Positions 35,081-45,645 are shown, counted from the stretch's first letter. The stretch: 64,000 nucleotides of DNA from Amaurobius ferox (GCA_951213105.1 OX578134.1:138345793-138409792), one strand, 5' to 3'. Made by a program: numbers and translations. The notes: a model not told the origin generated them from the letters alone.

Positions 35081-36049
35081 TGCATTGTGATTCATCAACA
35101 AAATCTATGTGCCCAAGTATTATCGATGAAACATGTTATGCAAGTAGTCATAAAAACAGTGAATTACATTCGATCACATGCACTCTAGCATCGACAATTT
35201 AAGGAGTTCGTAAAAGAATTAGATTGTGAATATGGTGACGTTGTATACTTCAGTCGTGTCAGATGCTTGAGTCGTGGAAGATGTTTACAGCGATTTTATA
35301 AGTTACGTCAAGAAATTGACTTGTTTATGAATGACAAGCAAATACCAGTACCAGAATTAAGAAATGATGAATGGTTATTGGATTTATGCTTTTTAGTAGA
35401 TATCATCGAAAAACTCAATCAATTTAATACATCATTACAACGAAAGAATAATTTAATAATCGATGCATTTAATCACATCAAAGCATTTCAGAAGAAACTA
35501 CTGCTATCTGAATCTCAATTGAAAAATAATAACGTTCAACACTTTCCATTGATGAAAGAATTAAAAAATTCAAAATGTATCAGTTACATCAAATACGCAA
35601 AAGAAATAAGCAAACTTGCAGCTACTTTTGAGAGTCGTTTCACTAATTTAGACAAATACAAAAAATTATTTGAAATATATTCATCTCCCTTTCACGTCGA
35701 TGTCGAGTCGGCCCCAGAATATCTCCAAATGGAACTGATTGACTTACAATGCAATAATGAATTAAAACACATTTTTGAAACACCAGAATCAAAAATAGAT
35801 TTTTATAACACTTATGTCACAAAAGAAAAATTTTCCAATTTGAGAGATCTGGCACAGAAAGTTGTGAGCGCTTTTGGATCAACTTACACCTGTGAATCGT
35901 TTTTTTCAAAAATGAAATTTATCAAACATAAATCGCGTTCGAACTTAACGGACGAAAACCTGCAACATCAATTACGATGTGCAAATACACGCATTGAGAT
36001 CGACTTGCAAAAACTAAGTGAAAGAGTTGAGAAACAAATATATCACTAA
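35081..36049 (+). pseudogene. hAT transposase C-terminal half (GTF2IRD2-like family)
   Basis: The continuous frame from about 35081 reads CIVIHQQNLCAQVLSMKHVM, then VNYIRSHAL, a TAG stop at 35186-35188, HRQFKEF and VRCLSRGRCLQRF. It continues as the 260-codon ORF from 35267. The latter has ELRNDEWLLDLCFLVDI, the helical domain, and ends SAFGSTYTCESFFSKMKFIK then SNLTDENLQHQLRCA, the hAT dimerisation region. Vertebrate GTF2IRD2 is a domesticated relative of this family. One nonsense codon and loss of the N-terminal zinc finger and first catalytic residues make this copy inactive. Confidence 0.88.
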
Positions 36050-36228
36050 TTAAATAAATTAAACATTATTCGATCATTGCATTATTATTATTATATTATG
36101 TATGTTTGCATACATGAAAAATAATGAAAACAATAATAATAATTCATTCTGTTTTAAATTTTCACTCCAATAAATGTTTGTAATGTGTCCAAATCTAATA
36201 TAAAGATATATATTTTTATATGCGGCCC

Positions 36229-36463
36229 TCGGGCCGACGTGGTAGTCGAGTGGTCAAGGCATGCGTTTCCAAAGCAATCGCTCGAGCGCCACATTGTGGG
36301 TTCGAGCCCCACGTAAGGCATGGATATTGTTGTGTTGTGGGAGCAGTGTGTTCCGCCCTCCTCTAGTGTACCTGGGGCAACGTCCCTAGGACGGCTAAAT
36401 GGATCATTTAATAAATGCCCGAATTATGGGCGAATAACGATGAGTCAAGTGCCTGGCCATTGG

Positions 36464-36470
<7 letters not shown>
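36229..36470 (+). mobile_element. tRNA-Ser-type SINE with (AT)n tail
   Basis: The head reads gacgtggtagtcgagtggtc, very close to a tRNA-Ser D-arm region, with A box tggtagtcgagtgg and B box gggttcgagcc (36298-36308). A non-tRNA body follows, ending in (AT)n. The bases before it, tatatgcggccc (36217-36228), recur at 39628-39639 after the AT tract, giving a 12-bp target duplication within the hAT right end; the tata part could be microsatellite. The second copy is displaced by 3.1 kb because a Penelope-like element sits in the SINE tail. Confidence 0.85.
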
Positions 36471-36499
<29 letters not shown>

Positions 36500-36882
36500 T
36501 ATGTAATAAATAAGATAAAATTAAAAATAAAATAGTTATACTAATTTAAAACATGATAAGTGTCATACCCTGGTTCAAAAACAATACGGAGGAAAATTAA
36601 TTAAATATGATATGATAGGAAATATCAGACAAAAGGAAAACAATGCTACCATAAAAGACAAAATGATCTTAATTTCAAATATGAATATTACACATGAATT
36701 TCTCAGCATTCAAGAGCGAAGCATACTAATCAAGTTCAAACAACAAAGGATTATCAAAATCTGGAGGCTCAAAATATTAAAATGACAAAATCAGAGAAAA
36801 GATACAATCCGAAAATATGAAATAGGATAGAAGCTCTGTGAATCCAGCTTATCAAGGATCTTTGCATCCACAGAGGTTCCAA

Positions 36883-36911
36883 ATGTGTTTCGCTCAACGA
36901 TACAGCCACAT
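36883..36911 (-). other. Hairpin with GAAA bulge in the Penelope-like 3' region
   Basis: The minus strand reads atgtg-gct-gtatcgttg-agc-gaaa-cacat: two nested perfect stems (ATGTG/CACAT and GCT/AGC) with a one-sided GAAA bulge. This recalls the GAAAC half of a hammerhead, but the CUGAUGA half is absent. It may be a derived RNA element of this family. Confidence 0.4.
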
Positions 36912-37522
36912 GGTTGAAATAACGTCAAAAGATCCGACACATTTCCAGACAATAACATTAACGAAAATAACAAAAATAAGCAAAAGGAAATTGGAAGGAA
37001 TATAATGAAAGTGCATTAAGCAAACATATAAGCAATCTAACCAACAATCCACAATGATTCAGATAGAATTAAAGTCTTACCTTTCTTCACCATTATACAA
37101 GACACATTTTCGTTGCACTAAACAAAGTATTAGGAAAGAGTACAAGAGAGCGCCATCTGATGTGAATTATAGGAAATACTTCTGCATGTTTAACCAAAGG
37201 AATATACAAATTTATAAGTTTCAAACCCAATAATTAGAGATATAAAGATAAAATAAAAAAATAAAAAATATAAATATATAAAATATTAAAATAAAAAAAA
37301 AAAAAATAAAAAAAAAAATAATAATAATAATAAAAATAAATAAATAAATAAATAAAAATAAAAATAAATTTATGCGCAATAAAATAAGTAATAATTAATA
37401 ATTAACAATTATATAATATGTATCCAAATCTTATTATTAAGAAAATAAAATCTCAAAGAATATTTTAAAGTTCAAAGAATACAATAGCAATTTCAAATTA
37501 GACTAAAACAATAAATAATATA

Positions 37523-39613
37523 TTATAAATAGTATTCAAAATTTCTAAAGTGATATTTAACAAAATTAACTGGATATGATTCATTCTTACAGTATCGAAA
37601 TAAATCTGCAAGATGGTTACTGTATTGTGTATTTTCACATAACCTAAAAATCCTATGAAATTGATTTATTAAAATATTTTTATATACCTGTTTACTCATA
37701 CATGAATTAAAATTGATTATCTTGTGAATTTTAAAAGGAAAACTTTTTCTTTTATCATAAATGTTTGACAAAAATGAATATTCATTATCAAGAGATAGAG
37801 TTAAATCTAAGAAATTAACGCTAGACGAGAAGTTGCTTTCGTTTGGTAAAAGGGATAGATTTGGAGGATAAAAATCAAAATCTATATCATTTGATGAGGG
37901 AGCTATTTTAATGAGAATAACATCGTCAATATATCTATAGAATGTATATGCAGAGTTTATAAAATTTGACTCGTAGAAGTGTAGATAAAGATTTGCGAGA
38001 GCTGAACTGGCAGAGCCACCCTGTGGAACACCCTTAATTTGCATATAAATTTTATTGCCTTGCATCAAGTAATTATTAAAAATTACACACTTGAGAAGGT
38101 GGTGCACATAAGAATGATCGAAATTCAAATTTTGTCTATTATAGAAAGATTTAATAATATCCCAAGTTACTTTATATAGATCTTTTATGTCAATATTGTT
38201 GAAAAGGTCCTTAAAGTCATACGTTTTAAAACCCAAAATATTAATCGTATCCAACTTTTGAATTAATTGATAACTGTTATTGATAATATGAGAAGTTGAA
38301 TTATCATTTATATTAGAGATGATTTTATTAAGAATAACCAAAAGAGATTTACTAGCGACAGTTGCATATGATTTATGTCCTATAGTTACAGATCTAAAAG
38401 AGATAGGATTTTTATGAAATTTTGGGATCATGACAATATAAGGGAATCTTAGATTCTTGCAAGGTAATTTTAATAATTTATGAAAAGCAATAATTTTCTT
38501 AGATATGGATGTTGCTGAAGAATCAATTTTTTTAAAAATATCATTGTGATTTAAGAAATCGTTTAAGATTTGTACATAATATTTTTTACATATGATGGCG
38601 TAATTGTTGGCAGCTTTATCCACATATGTGATGACAAATTGTGATTTTAGTTCATTAATTTCCTGCTTCAAGTTTGTATAGTTTAATGTAGGTTTAGTTT
38701 TAGGCAAGTTACCTAAAAGATGTTTGATGTTTGTCAGAATGCTAACCTTCCACATATCGAAAGCTTCAATAGGATAGTTTTTACTACAAGCAATTTTGTA
38801 TATGAATTTTTCTAGATCAATATTTAGTTGTTTAATTAAAAGAGAGTGATTTAATGTATTTTGGATTCGGAATTTGGTACCATAAAGCATAAGATTTTTA
38901 AGTGCTACATTTTGAACAATATTGAGATCACCAGTAATTATGTGTTTATGATTGCTGTCTATATATTTAGAATAGTTTGGCTGGTTACAGACGCATAGTA
39001 AATTGGGAGAGGAAATTTGATTCATAATAGATTTAGATATATCATTGTAATTGAAAATTTGCCTACCTAAAGGGGTATTATATTTAAATGTTTTGAAAAT
39101 TTGAGTATTAGGAACAGGAAAGCAGTGTTTATACTGCTGAAATAAATAATTAAAATTTATATTATTGTAAAGTGAATTTTTGTAATTAATTACACAATAA
39201 GTATTATATGTTTTATTTGGATGATAATTAGAGGTAGGAAAGGGTTGAATGTACAGATGGAGGTTTATAAAATAAGCTCGTGTTATAATTAGATCATATA
39301 AAAGGTGTGAAAAATGCTCATCCTGATTAAATGACTTTAAGAATATATTATAAACTTGATTTAATATTTGTTTTTTAATATTGAATACCCAGGTTTTTAA
39401 AGAATTTATGTTACATGGAGATTTAAAGTTTTTTCTTAACTCAGTAATTTTAGCTTTTATGTTCAGATTTTGACACTTTTTGTTGTTGTAATTTCCTCGC
39501 TTAGATCTTTTTGATGAGGCACTAAACGAATTATAATTAAGGATGTTAAATATGGAGATATCAAAATTTGGATTTTTATAGGTAGTTTTTACTACATTTT
39601 TATTATTATACAT
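37523..39613 (-). CDS. Penelope-like reverse transcriptase, 696 codons, no endonuclease
   Basis: An uninterrupted frame, unusual among the decayed elements here. In order: a Lys/Asn-rich N-terminal region (1-190); a CxC motif CVCNQPNYSKYID (207-219) followed by HKHIITGDLNIV; a thumb-side helical region; VDKAANNYAII (331-341); PKFHKNPISFRSV (397-409); RT motif A YDFKDLFNNI (465-474); motif B GVPQGGSASSALAN (528-541); and motif C YRYIDDVILI with the catalytic Asp pair at 563-564. The C-terminus RLCEN, SYPVNFVKYHF is of Penelope type. RT of this kind copies element RNA at a nicked target. The CxC linker plus RT is described for Naiad/Chlamys elements, which carry a GIY-YIG nuclease N-terminal to it; none is visible here. 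The frame stays open upstream of the ATG through the AT tract, so the nuclease was probably lost by 5' truncation. Confidence 0.85.
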   Translation of the reverse strand: MYNNKNVVKTTYKNPNFDISIFNILNYNSFSASSKRSKRGNYNNKKCQNLNIKAKITELRKNFKSPCNINSLKTWVFNIKKQILNQVYNIFLKSFNQDEHFSHLLYDLIITRAYFINLHLYIQPFPTSNYHPNKTYNTYCVINYKNSLYNNINFNYLFQQYKHCFPVPNTQIFKTFKYNTPLGRQIFNYNDISKSIMNQISSPNLLCVCNQPNYSKYIDSNHKHIITGDLNIVQNVALKNLMLYGTKFRIQNTLNHSLLIKQLNIDLEKFIYKIACSKNYPIEAFDMWKVSILTNIKHLLGNLPKTKPTLNYTNLKQEINELKSQFVITYVDKAANNYAIICKKYYVQILNDFLNHNDIFKKIDSSATSISKKIIAFHKLLKLPCKNLRFPYIVMIPKFHKNPISFRSVTIGHKSYATVASKSLLVILNKIISNINDNSTSHIINNSYQLIQKLDTINILGFKTYDFKDLFNNIDIKDLYKVTWDIIKSFYNRQNLNFDHSYVHHLLKCVIFNNYLMQGNKIYMQIKGVPQGGSASSALANLYLHFYESNFINSAYTFYRYIDDVILIKIAPSSNDIDFDFYPPNLSLLPNESNFSSSVNFLDLTLSLDNEYSFLSNIYDKRKSFPFKIHKIINFNSCMSKQVYKNILINQFHRIFRLCENTQYSNHLADLFRYCKNESYPVNFVKYHFRNFEYYL

Positions 39614-40103
39614 TTGATATATATATATATATGCGGCCCGCGGGATTATAATGCTTTTCCAAAGTGGCCCGCAGGGTCATTTGGGTTGGCCACCCCTGCT
39701 CTAAATAAATGGCTGATAGCTCACCATCTCAAAGATTTTTGCAAATTATATGAGCCATAAAAAATTGTTTTGAGTCAATAAACACTGAAATCAGATCCTG
39801 AATTGTAGAAGTTTGCTTGGAAACATTTTGTGTGCAGTTATTTTTATGCTTATAAAGATAATTTTGGACATAAGTTATATACAAGTAATGTAAAGGTGAT
39901 GAGAAAAAGAAAAGAAAATGTTGAGAACTTTCAGGTTATAAATACTTGCAGCAAAATCCGCCGTGAGAACAATTGATTGTTGCAAATTTAAGGTTGCTCA
40001 TTTCATTTGCCTTGGTTACCGTGACCTTTTTCAAGCCTTGAGAGGTTTAATATATGGACTATATTGCTTAGTGGATGCTGGCAATTTTTCTTTTGTTAAT
40101 TAT

Positions 40104-40143
40104 CATATAAAAGTGACAATTCATAATTTGTCACTTTTATATG
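40104..40143. repeat. Inverted repeat with perfect 16-bp arms
   Basis: 40104-40119 (catataaaagtgacaa) is the exact reverse complement of 40128-40143, with an 8-bp loop. It could form a stable stem in DNA or in the intron RNA. There is no T-tract or gene context to suggest a role. Confidence 0.85.
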
Positions 40144-40686
40144 TTGTATATATGTTGTACTTTTATATGTTGTTTCTAAGAACAGTGCCAAATTTTAATG
40201 TATGATTCAATGCTCCAAAAATCTGTGCAGTAAATGGTATATAATTCTTTCGCTGTGAAGGAAATAATGCTATTAAATTATGTAGGGAAGGTTAAATGCT
40301 GCCTATCTTAGATGCTATGTTTTGTTATCACATAATATAGTTCTGTATTATTTGCTTATTGTTATTATTTTTTTTTATCTTACTTTTATATCATATTTTT
40401 TTTCTCTTGAATATTGCTGATATTGTAATAATTAAATCTGCTGCTTGTGAGAATAAAACTTTCTCATCCTTCCTTAAAGAAAGCAGGCATATGAAAATCA
40501 AGTGACTAAAATTGTTTTGAGGGAGATTTGATCCTTCTTCTTCAGGTAAAAAGTGTCTTTTAATAACAAATGTGAAGAAAGAACTGTCACTGACGGACAA
40601 ATTTAACATTTTTTTTTCTTATCTGCTGTTAAGAAAAGATACTGTTTTGACCTAAGGAAGAGGGATCAGAACTCTCTCAAGACAGT

Positions 40687-40756
40687 TATAGTCACCTAAT
40701 TTCCATATGCCTGCTCTTTCTAAGGAAGGATTAGAAAGTTTTATTATCGATATATT
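40687..40756 (+). repeat. 70-bp direct repeat, copy 2, beside exon F acceptor
   Basis: Identical over 70 bp to 34722-34791 and ends 71 bp before exon F. It may contain the branch-point region of this splice acceptor, but that was not determined. Confidence 0.95.
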
Positions 40757-40827
40757 TAAAATTTTTATGAATCTTATTTAAAATCTTTTAATAATATAAT
40801 TAAACATTTTAATTTCATTCTGACTAG

Positions 40828-40992
40828 GTTGCTGCTGAAATTTCTGCGCCACTCTCACAATGCAGAAAAGTTACTATGGTTTCATCTGGCCAAGGTGAAA
40901 TTGGGGCAAGCAAATTGACTGGCGAAGTTCTGGATATTATTTCGAAGGTTCCACAGGTTGTGAGTCAATTGACTGGAGTGAATATTACTCAT
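40828..40992 (+). CDS. FLOT1: Flotillin-1, exon F
   Basis: Fifty-five codons, phase 0 at both ends. It reads VAAEISAPLSQCRKVTMVSS, then GQGEIGASKLTGEVLDIISK and VPQVVSQLTGVNITH. Conserved C-terminal flotillin-1 landmarks are AAExxAPL, (I/V)TxVSSGxGxxGAxKxTGEVLDI and LTGVxI. Flotillin-2 lacks the MVSSG block. Acceptor GACTAG; donor GTGAGT at 40993. Confidence 0.97.
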
Positions 40993-42098
40993 GTGAGTAC
41001 AACATTTGACATTATTGTTTATGGAGATCCTTGTTAATGTTCTTGCTAATTTTGGGTATCCAGGTGGTTACAAAGATATTTTAGGTCATAGCTGTCAATT
41101 TATGTTTGATATTTGGATATCAATTTTTGTTTAATATTGCTCGTTATTATGAATGACTAGATTATGACAACATTTGTATTTTTCTTTATTTGTACTCTTT
41201 TTATCTCTAAAGATAATTTTTTTTCATAATTAAAATGTAGATATTTTACATATTTGCTCTTTTCTAATGCTTAATACAATTATTTATTTTACATTTTGAC
41301 CCAACTTTCAAATGTTACTATAATATTTTTGCTATTTACAATTATGCCCAAAAATGTTGAAGTGAAGACTTAATTTCATACTATGAGATTTCATCCACAT
41401 TTGAAAGAATTAAAATGCATTTAATGATTTCAATAAAATTATAATGTGCTTGGTGAAAAATAATTTGTAATCTGTAAGCAAATAAAATTAATATTAGATA
41501 GATATGTAATATTATTTATTTTAGAATTTTTTGCATAAAACTGTCTTAAAATTGATATTGGTTTTTGTTTTTGGGGTATTTTCCTAATTTTATTTCAGTG
41601 CATTTATAAATTTAAGTTTATTTTTCAGGTTTTAAAGTTAATTAAAAAAATATATATAGGATATAAAAATTTGATCCTTAACCTTTTGTGGATGACAGCA
41701 TTCTGGAACTGCTATGACCCAAAGGACGGAGTATTTCGCTTCCGAATTGTTCCCAAAGCATGGTGCATTTTTTGCACTAAGCGTAACTCCTGAAAAAAAA
41801 ATCACTAAAAATCACCCATACAACACATCATTCTACTTTTTTCAGGAATAGAGGAAATACTTATTTTTCATTAGATATATACGTTCTACACAAATTATAT
41901 TTTATTTAAATATTAAAATTTTAAATGATTAATAACCTTGATTAAAATGGTTATTTGTAACTCAGTCGAAAAATATCCAAATGATTGTAGTCAATACTTT
42001 ATATAGCTAATAAAGATTATGTACAATTTTTAAGAAGAAAGTAGTATTGTTGCTAATTAATACGCCTTTTACCTATAATGCATTTCAAAACATGGATT
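40993..42098. other. Start of the 10.5-kb flotillin intron
   Basis: AT-rich. A less AT-rich stretch at 41688-41800 begins TTAACCTTTTGTGG and could be one end of a piggyBac-type element (TTAA target, CCTTT start), but no opposite end was found. No gene. Confidence 0.45.
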
Positions 42099-43528
42099 CA
42101 CGTACAGACTAACTTCTGCAATCTTTGCATTCATAAAAACTGTCCATGTGCTCATCAGAAATACCAAAGTTCCATGAATCTTCACTATCTGTGTTACTTT
42201 TATAACTATCGGGTTTGATTACCATTCAAGTATAATATTCTATACTTAAAAAACGTCTTGACCCAATCGTTCCTTTATCCAAAAAAATCTAATAAATTCA
42301 CTACTGCACATTCCTCTTGAACCCAAACTTGAAAATACTCTTCCAATAATTCACCAACATAATCGTTAAACTAAAATCTAAAAGAGAACTTATACTCAAT
42401 TATAACATAGTAGAGTCTGCGAGAAAAGATCTATTTGTTTATATTACAAAATCACGTACAGACTAACTTCTGCAATCTTTGCATTCATAAAAACTGTCCA
42501 TGTGCTCATCAGAAATACCAAAGTTCCATGAATCTTCACTATCTGTGTTACTTTTATAACTATCGGGTTTGATTACCATTCAAGTATAATATTCTATACT
42601 TAAAAAATGTCTTGACCCAATCGTTCCTTTATCCAAAAAAATCTAATAAATTCACTACTGCACATTCCTCTTGAACCCAAACTTGAAAATACTCTCTTAC
42701 ATTCCAATAATTCACCAACATAATCATTAAACTAAAATCTAAAAGAGAACTTATACTCAATTATAACATAGTAGAGTCTGTGAGAAAAGATCTATTTGTT
42801 TATATTACAAAATCACGTACAGACTAACTTCTGCAATCTTTGCATTCATAAAAACTGTCCATGTGCTCAGAAATACCAAAGTTCCATGAATCTTCACTAT
42901 CTGTGTTACTTTTATAACTATCGGGTTTGATTACCATTCAAGTATAATATTCTATACTTAAAAAACATCTTGACCCAATCGTTCCTTTATCCAAAAAAAT
43001 CTAATAAATTCACTACTGCACATTCCTCTTGAACCCAAACTTGAAAATACTCTTCCAATAATTCACCAACATAATCATTAAACTAAAATCTAAAAGAGAA
43101 CTTATACTCAATTATAACATAGTAGAGTCTGCGAGAAAAGATCTATTTGTTTATATTACAAAATCACGTACAGACTAACTTCTGCAATCTTTGCATTCAT
43201 AAAAACTGTCCATGTGCTCATCAGAAATACCAAAGTTCCATGAATCTTCACTATCTGTGTTACTTTTATAACTATCGGGTTTGATTACCATTCAAGTATA
43301 ATATTCTATACTTAAAAAACGTCTTGACCCAATCGTTCCTTTATCCAAAAAAATCTAATAAATTCACTACTGCACATTCCTCTTGAACCCAAACTTGAAA
43401 ATACTCTCTTACATTCCAATAATTCACCAACATAATCATTAAACTAAAATCTAAAAGAGAACTTATACTCAATTATAACATAGTAGAGTCTGCGAGAAAA
43501 GATCTATTTGTTTATATTACAAAATCAC
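42099..43528. repeat. Four-copy tandem array, ~355-bp unit, dimeric substructure
   Basis: Units begin at 'cgtacagactaacttctgc': 42101 (354 bp), 42455 (361), 42816 (351) and 43167 (about 362). Copies are nearly identical. A 7-bp insertion (tactctcttacattcc against tactcttcc) is present in copies 2 and 4 only, so the array is an A-B-A-B dimer repeat. Copy 3 lacks 3 bp. Each copy has on the minus strand a 38-codon ORF (copy 1: 42109-42225) starting MVIKPDSYKSNTDSEDSWNF; the 3-bp loss in copy 3 keeps it open. No domain is recognised. Confidence 0.93.
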
Positions 43529-45371
43529 ATTTTACTCCTCTAGATTAAGTAATGATTCATAGGGGACCACCACCACCAATACGAGGTCAAGTATTAGCAA
43601 ATTACAGTGTAAATGTTACAATGGACAGTTAGCACGATCTAGTATTAAAATAAATAAAAATATTCCATATAAAAACGTGCATTGGTGTACATTGGCCTTT
43701 AGGGTAAATTTCTCCCGGACGCAAATGCATGAGTATTGTCTTTAAATGCAGTTTCACAGTCGATGCATAGATGTATCTGCTGTCTGCAGAGGATTATTAT
43801 TATTATGCTCTTCATTATCTAGTGGCCTGGGATTTACTATTGCTATGAATTAAAATTAACGTATGTGTTGCTTTTAATTTTTACTTTTTTATATATACAT
43901 TGTATCACAGTTTCAGGTACAAAAATCAGTGTTTTAGTGTTAAGTTAATTTTGAATATGGTGTTTGCTCAAATTCTATTTTTCCCCCTATTTATATGATT
44001 AATTGAAGCAATTTGTCTTTAGAATACAAATTTGTACACTATAGACAATATTTTATTTTTAAATCATAAAGTGATTGGTAGGGTAAACAAAATAAATCTT
44101 GATTAAGGGTATTCTGGTTCAAAATATATTTGAACTATATTTCCCCCTGTTATAAACAGCTAATTTCTGTTTGGGATCTACTTGTGATCCTCTTTAGTTA
44201 ATTACTTTGTCTAGACTTGTGAAAATCTATCAGTAAAGCTATCATGATCGTTTGATTTTGATTACTAGCAAAACTTTGTAGAGAAAACATTAATTAGTAT
44301 ATATGGAGTCATTTTGAAAGCTTGTAAAACTTCCTTGAATAAAGCAGGCATATGTGAGTAAGGTGATGGCAATTGTTTCAAGGGCATTATAAGTCCCCTT
44401 TTTCAGGTCAAATGAACAGGTAGAACAGTATGTGCTCTTAGCCACTGTTAAGATTGAATGAACATAGTCTGTAGGAGATAGAATTAGGTCATATATTTTT
44501 CTAAAATTTACCTGACACACTTGCTATTGCATATATAATTTTGAAATATTTTAGGAGAGAAAATTTCCACCTGAGCACTCTTCTGCTTCATGGCATTTAA
44601 GTTTTGTTGCTTTAGACTGAGTATAGCCATTGTCACAAATACACTGTTACCTAGTACCTACAGAAGACTTTTCAGATATCCAGCAAAGAAGAGTTGAGTA
44701 GCCACATGGAAAAAAAAAATTCGATTTTAAAACAAGAATAAAAAGGGAAACAATAAAAATAAAAGTGTAAATTGTGTTATACTGTATTTGCATAGAAAAT
44801 TATCGAATTGAATATCTGTCAAATTCATATAAACTCTCATGTAAACTCTCTCACAGCTTGTAACAGATAAAAATGTCATTAAATGAAATTGTAAACATGA
44901 ATATCTCATAATTTAAATTTAATTTTTTTTGTTTAAATAAATTAAATCATATAAGATTGTGTAAAACAGGATATATAAATATATTTTCAAGACATATCTT
45001 TGAATGTAAAACCCTTGAGGCATTTGTCCTTGAATTTTCCTAACAGCCTCATGAATTATACCAAAAGTCACCGACAGCATCCCAAATCATGTCATCAATG
45101 ATTATACATAGTTTTTTAATAAATGGAAAGTTAAAATTTATGTTTTAGGTTTGCCTTTTGTTGTTTTTAGTAGGTAATCCATATAAAATTAGACTAATGT
45201 TTTATTGTTTTATTTACTAAATACTTTTGAATTTTCTAAAAGAGTGGCAACTTTTGACTATGCTGTTGGCTACATGGTTTTTACAAACCATCAACAAGCA
45301 TTGTGTAAATGCTACTTTGTAAAATCAATGCAAAAGATGGCTAAAATAGCTATAATATACATAGTTTAGAC
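43529..45371. other. Intron spacer
   Basis: AT-rich. 44310-44430 is weakly similar to 40440-40550 ('aaagcaggcatatg', 'ttcttcaggt-aa'), suggesting an old dispersed repeat. ORFs at 44290 and 44727 are not supported. Confidence 0.45.
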
Positions 45372-45559
45372 TAGTGTTTTTCAAAGTGTGTTCCGTGACA
45401 GTATTCCAGGGGTTCCGTAACATGATAGTTTCATGTAAATTTTCTAAAATTAAAAAGGGAGCATAATTTGGACCACAAGAATTTTTTCTCATTTTGGGGT
45501 TTCGCCATCAAATTAAATTTCAAAAGGGTTCTGTGACCAAAAACATTTGATAAATTTTA
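45372..45559 (+). mobile_element. Short hAT MITE, copy 1
   Basis: Starts TAGTGTTTTTCAAAGTGTG and ends TTTGATAAATTTTA, and is flanked by identical GTTTAGAC (45364-45371 and 45560-45567). The interior 'ggttccgtaacatgatag' and 'gggttctgtgacc' motifs match copy 2. 188 bp, non-coding. Confidence 0.8.
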
Positions 45560-45645
45560 GTTTAGACCACATTTTATTTTTCTCAACAACTAGTAGCCAT
45601 TACATGTAAAAGACTGACATCTAGTAAATGATGCATTAATTAGAC

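Larger units (their letters stand above)
36471..39627 (-). mobile_element. Penelope-like element inserted in an (AT)n microsatellite
   Basis: Lies between (AT)n tracts at about 36471-36494 and 39616-39631, both belonging to the SINE tail. The minus strand carries the RT ORF, then about 1 kb of AT-rich 3' region with an (AAAT)n/(AAT)n stretch (37240-37370) and a structured hairpin (36883-36911). Integration into microsatellites and the CxC-type RT fit the Naiad group of Penelope-like elements. The 5' end appears truncated, because the open frame runs back through the AT tract without a nuclease domain. Exact ends cannot be set inside the microsatellite. Confidence 0.8.
34888..39698 (+). mobile_element. 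hAT transposon containing nested SINE and Penelope-like element
   Basis: TIRs CAGGGGTGGCCAACC at the left and CAGGGGTGGCCAACCC read inward from the right. Both are followed by 'gcggcccgc' motifs and flanked by identical CTCTAAAT (34880-34887 and 39699-39706). The element encodes a decayed transposase at 35081-36049. Without the inserted SINE and Penelope-like sequence (36229-39627 plus one target duplication) it would be about 1.4 kb. It is therefore already a deletion derivative that lacks the N-terminal half of its transposase. Confidence 0.93.
39707..40827. other. Intron end before exon F
   Basis: AT-rich. It holds a strong hairpin (40104-40143) and the second copy of a 70-bp direct repeat (40687-40756). 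ORFs at 39963 and 40391 are not supported. It ends with acceptor GACTAG at 40827. Confidence 0.55.

Noticed and set aside
36229..36320. Possible functional tRNA-Ser gene
   Set aside because: The head resembles tRNA-Ser with A and B boxes, but the acceptor stem does not close properly and a long non-tRNA body with an AT tail and target duplication follows: a SINE.
39963..40205. 80-codon plus ORF before exon F
   Set aside because: Contains the 16-bp hairpin read through both arms; no domain and no splice context.
42109..43528. CRISPR-like interpretation of the regular repeats
   Set aside because: Units of about 355 bp with no unique spacers, in a metazoan intron; this is a tandem satellite.
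41688..43700. Possible piggyBac element starting TTAACCTTTTGTGG
   Set aside because: No matching inverted end with TTAA on the right of the tandem array and no transposase motif; the resemblance to the piggyBac start is too short.
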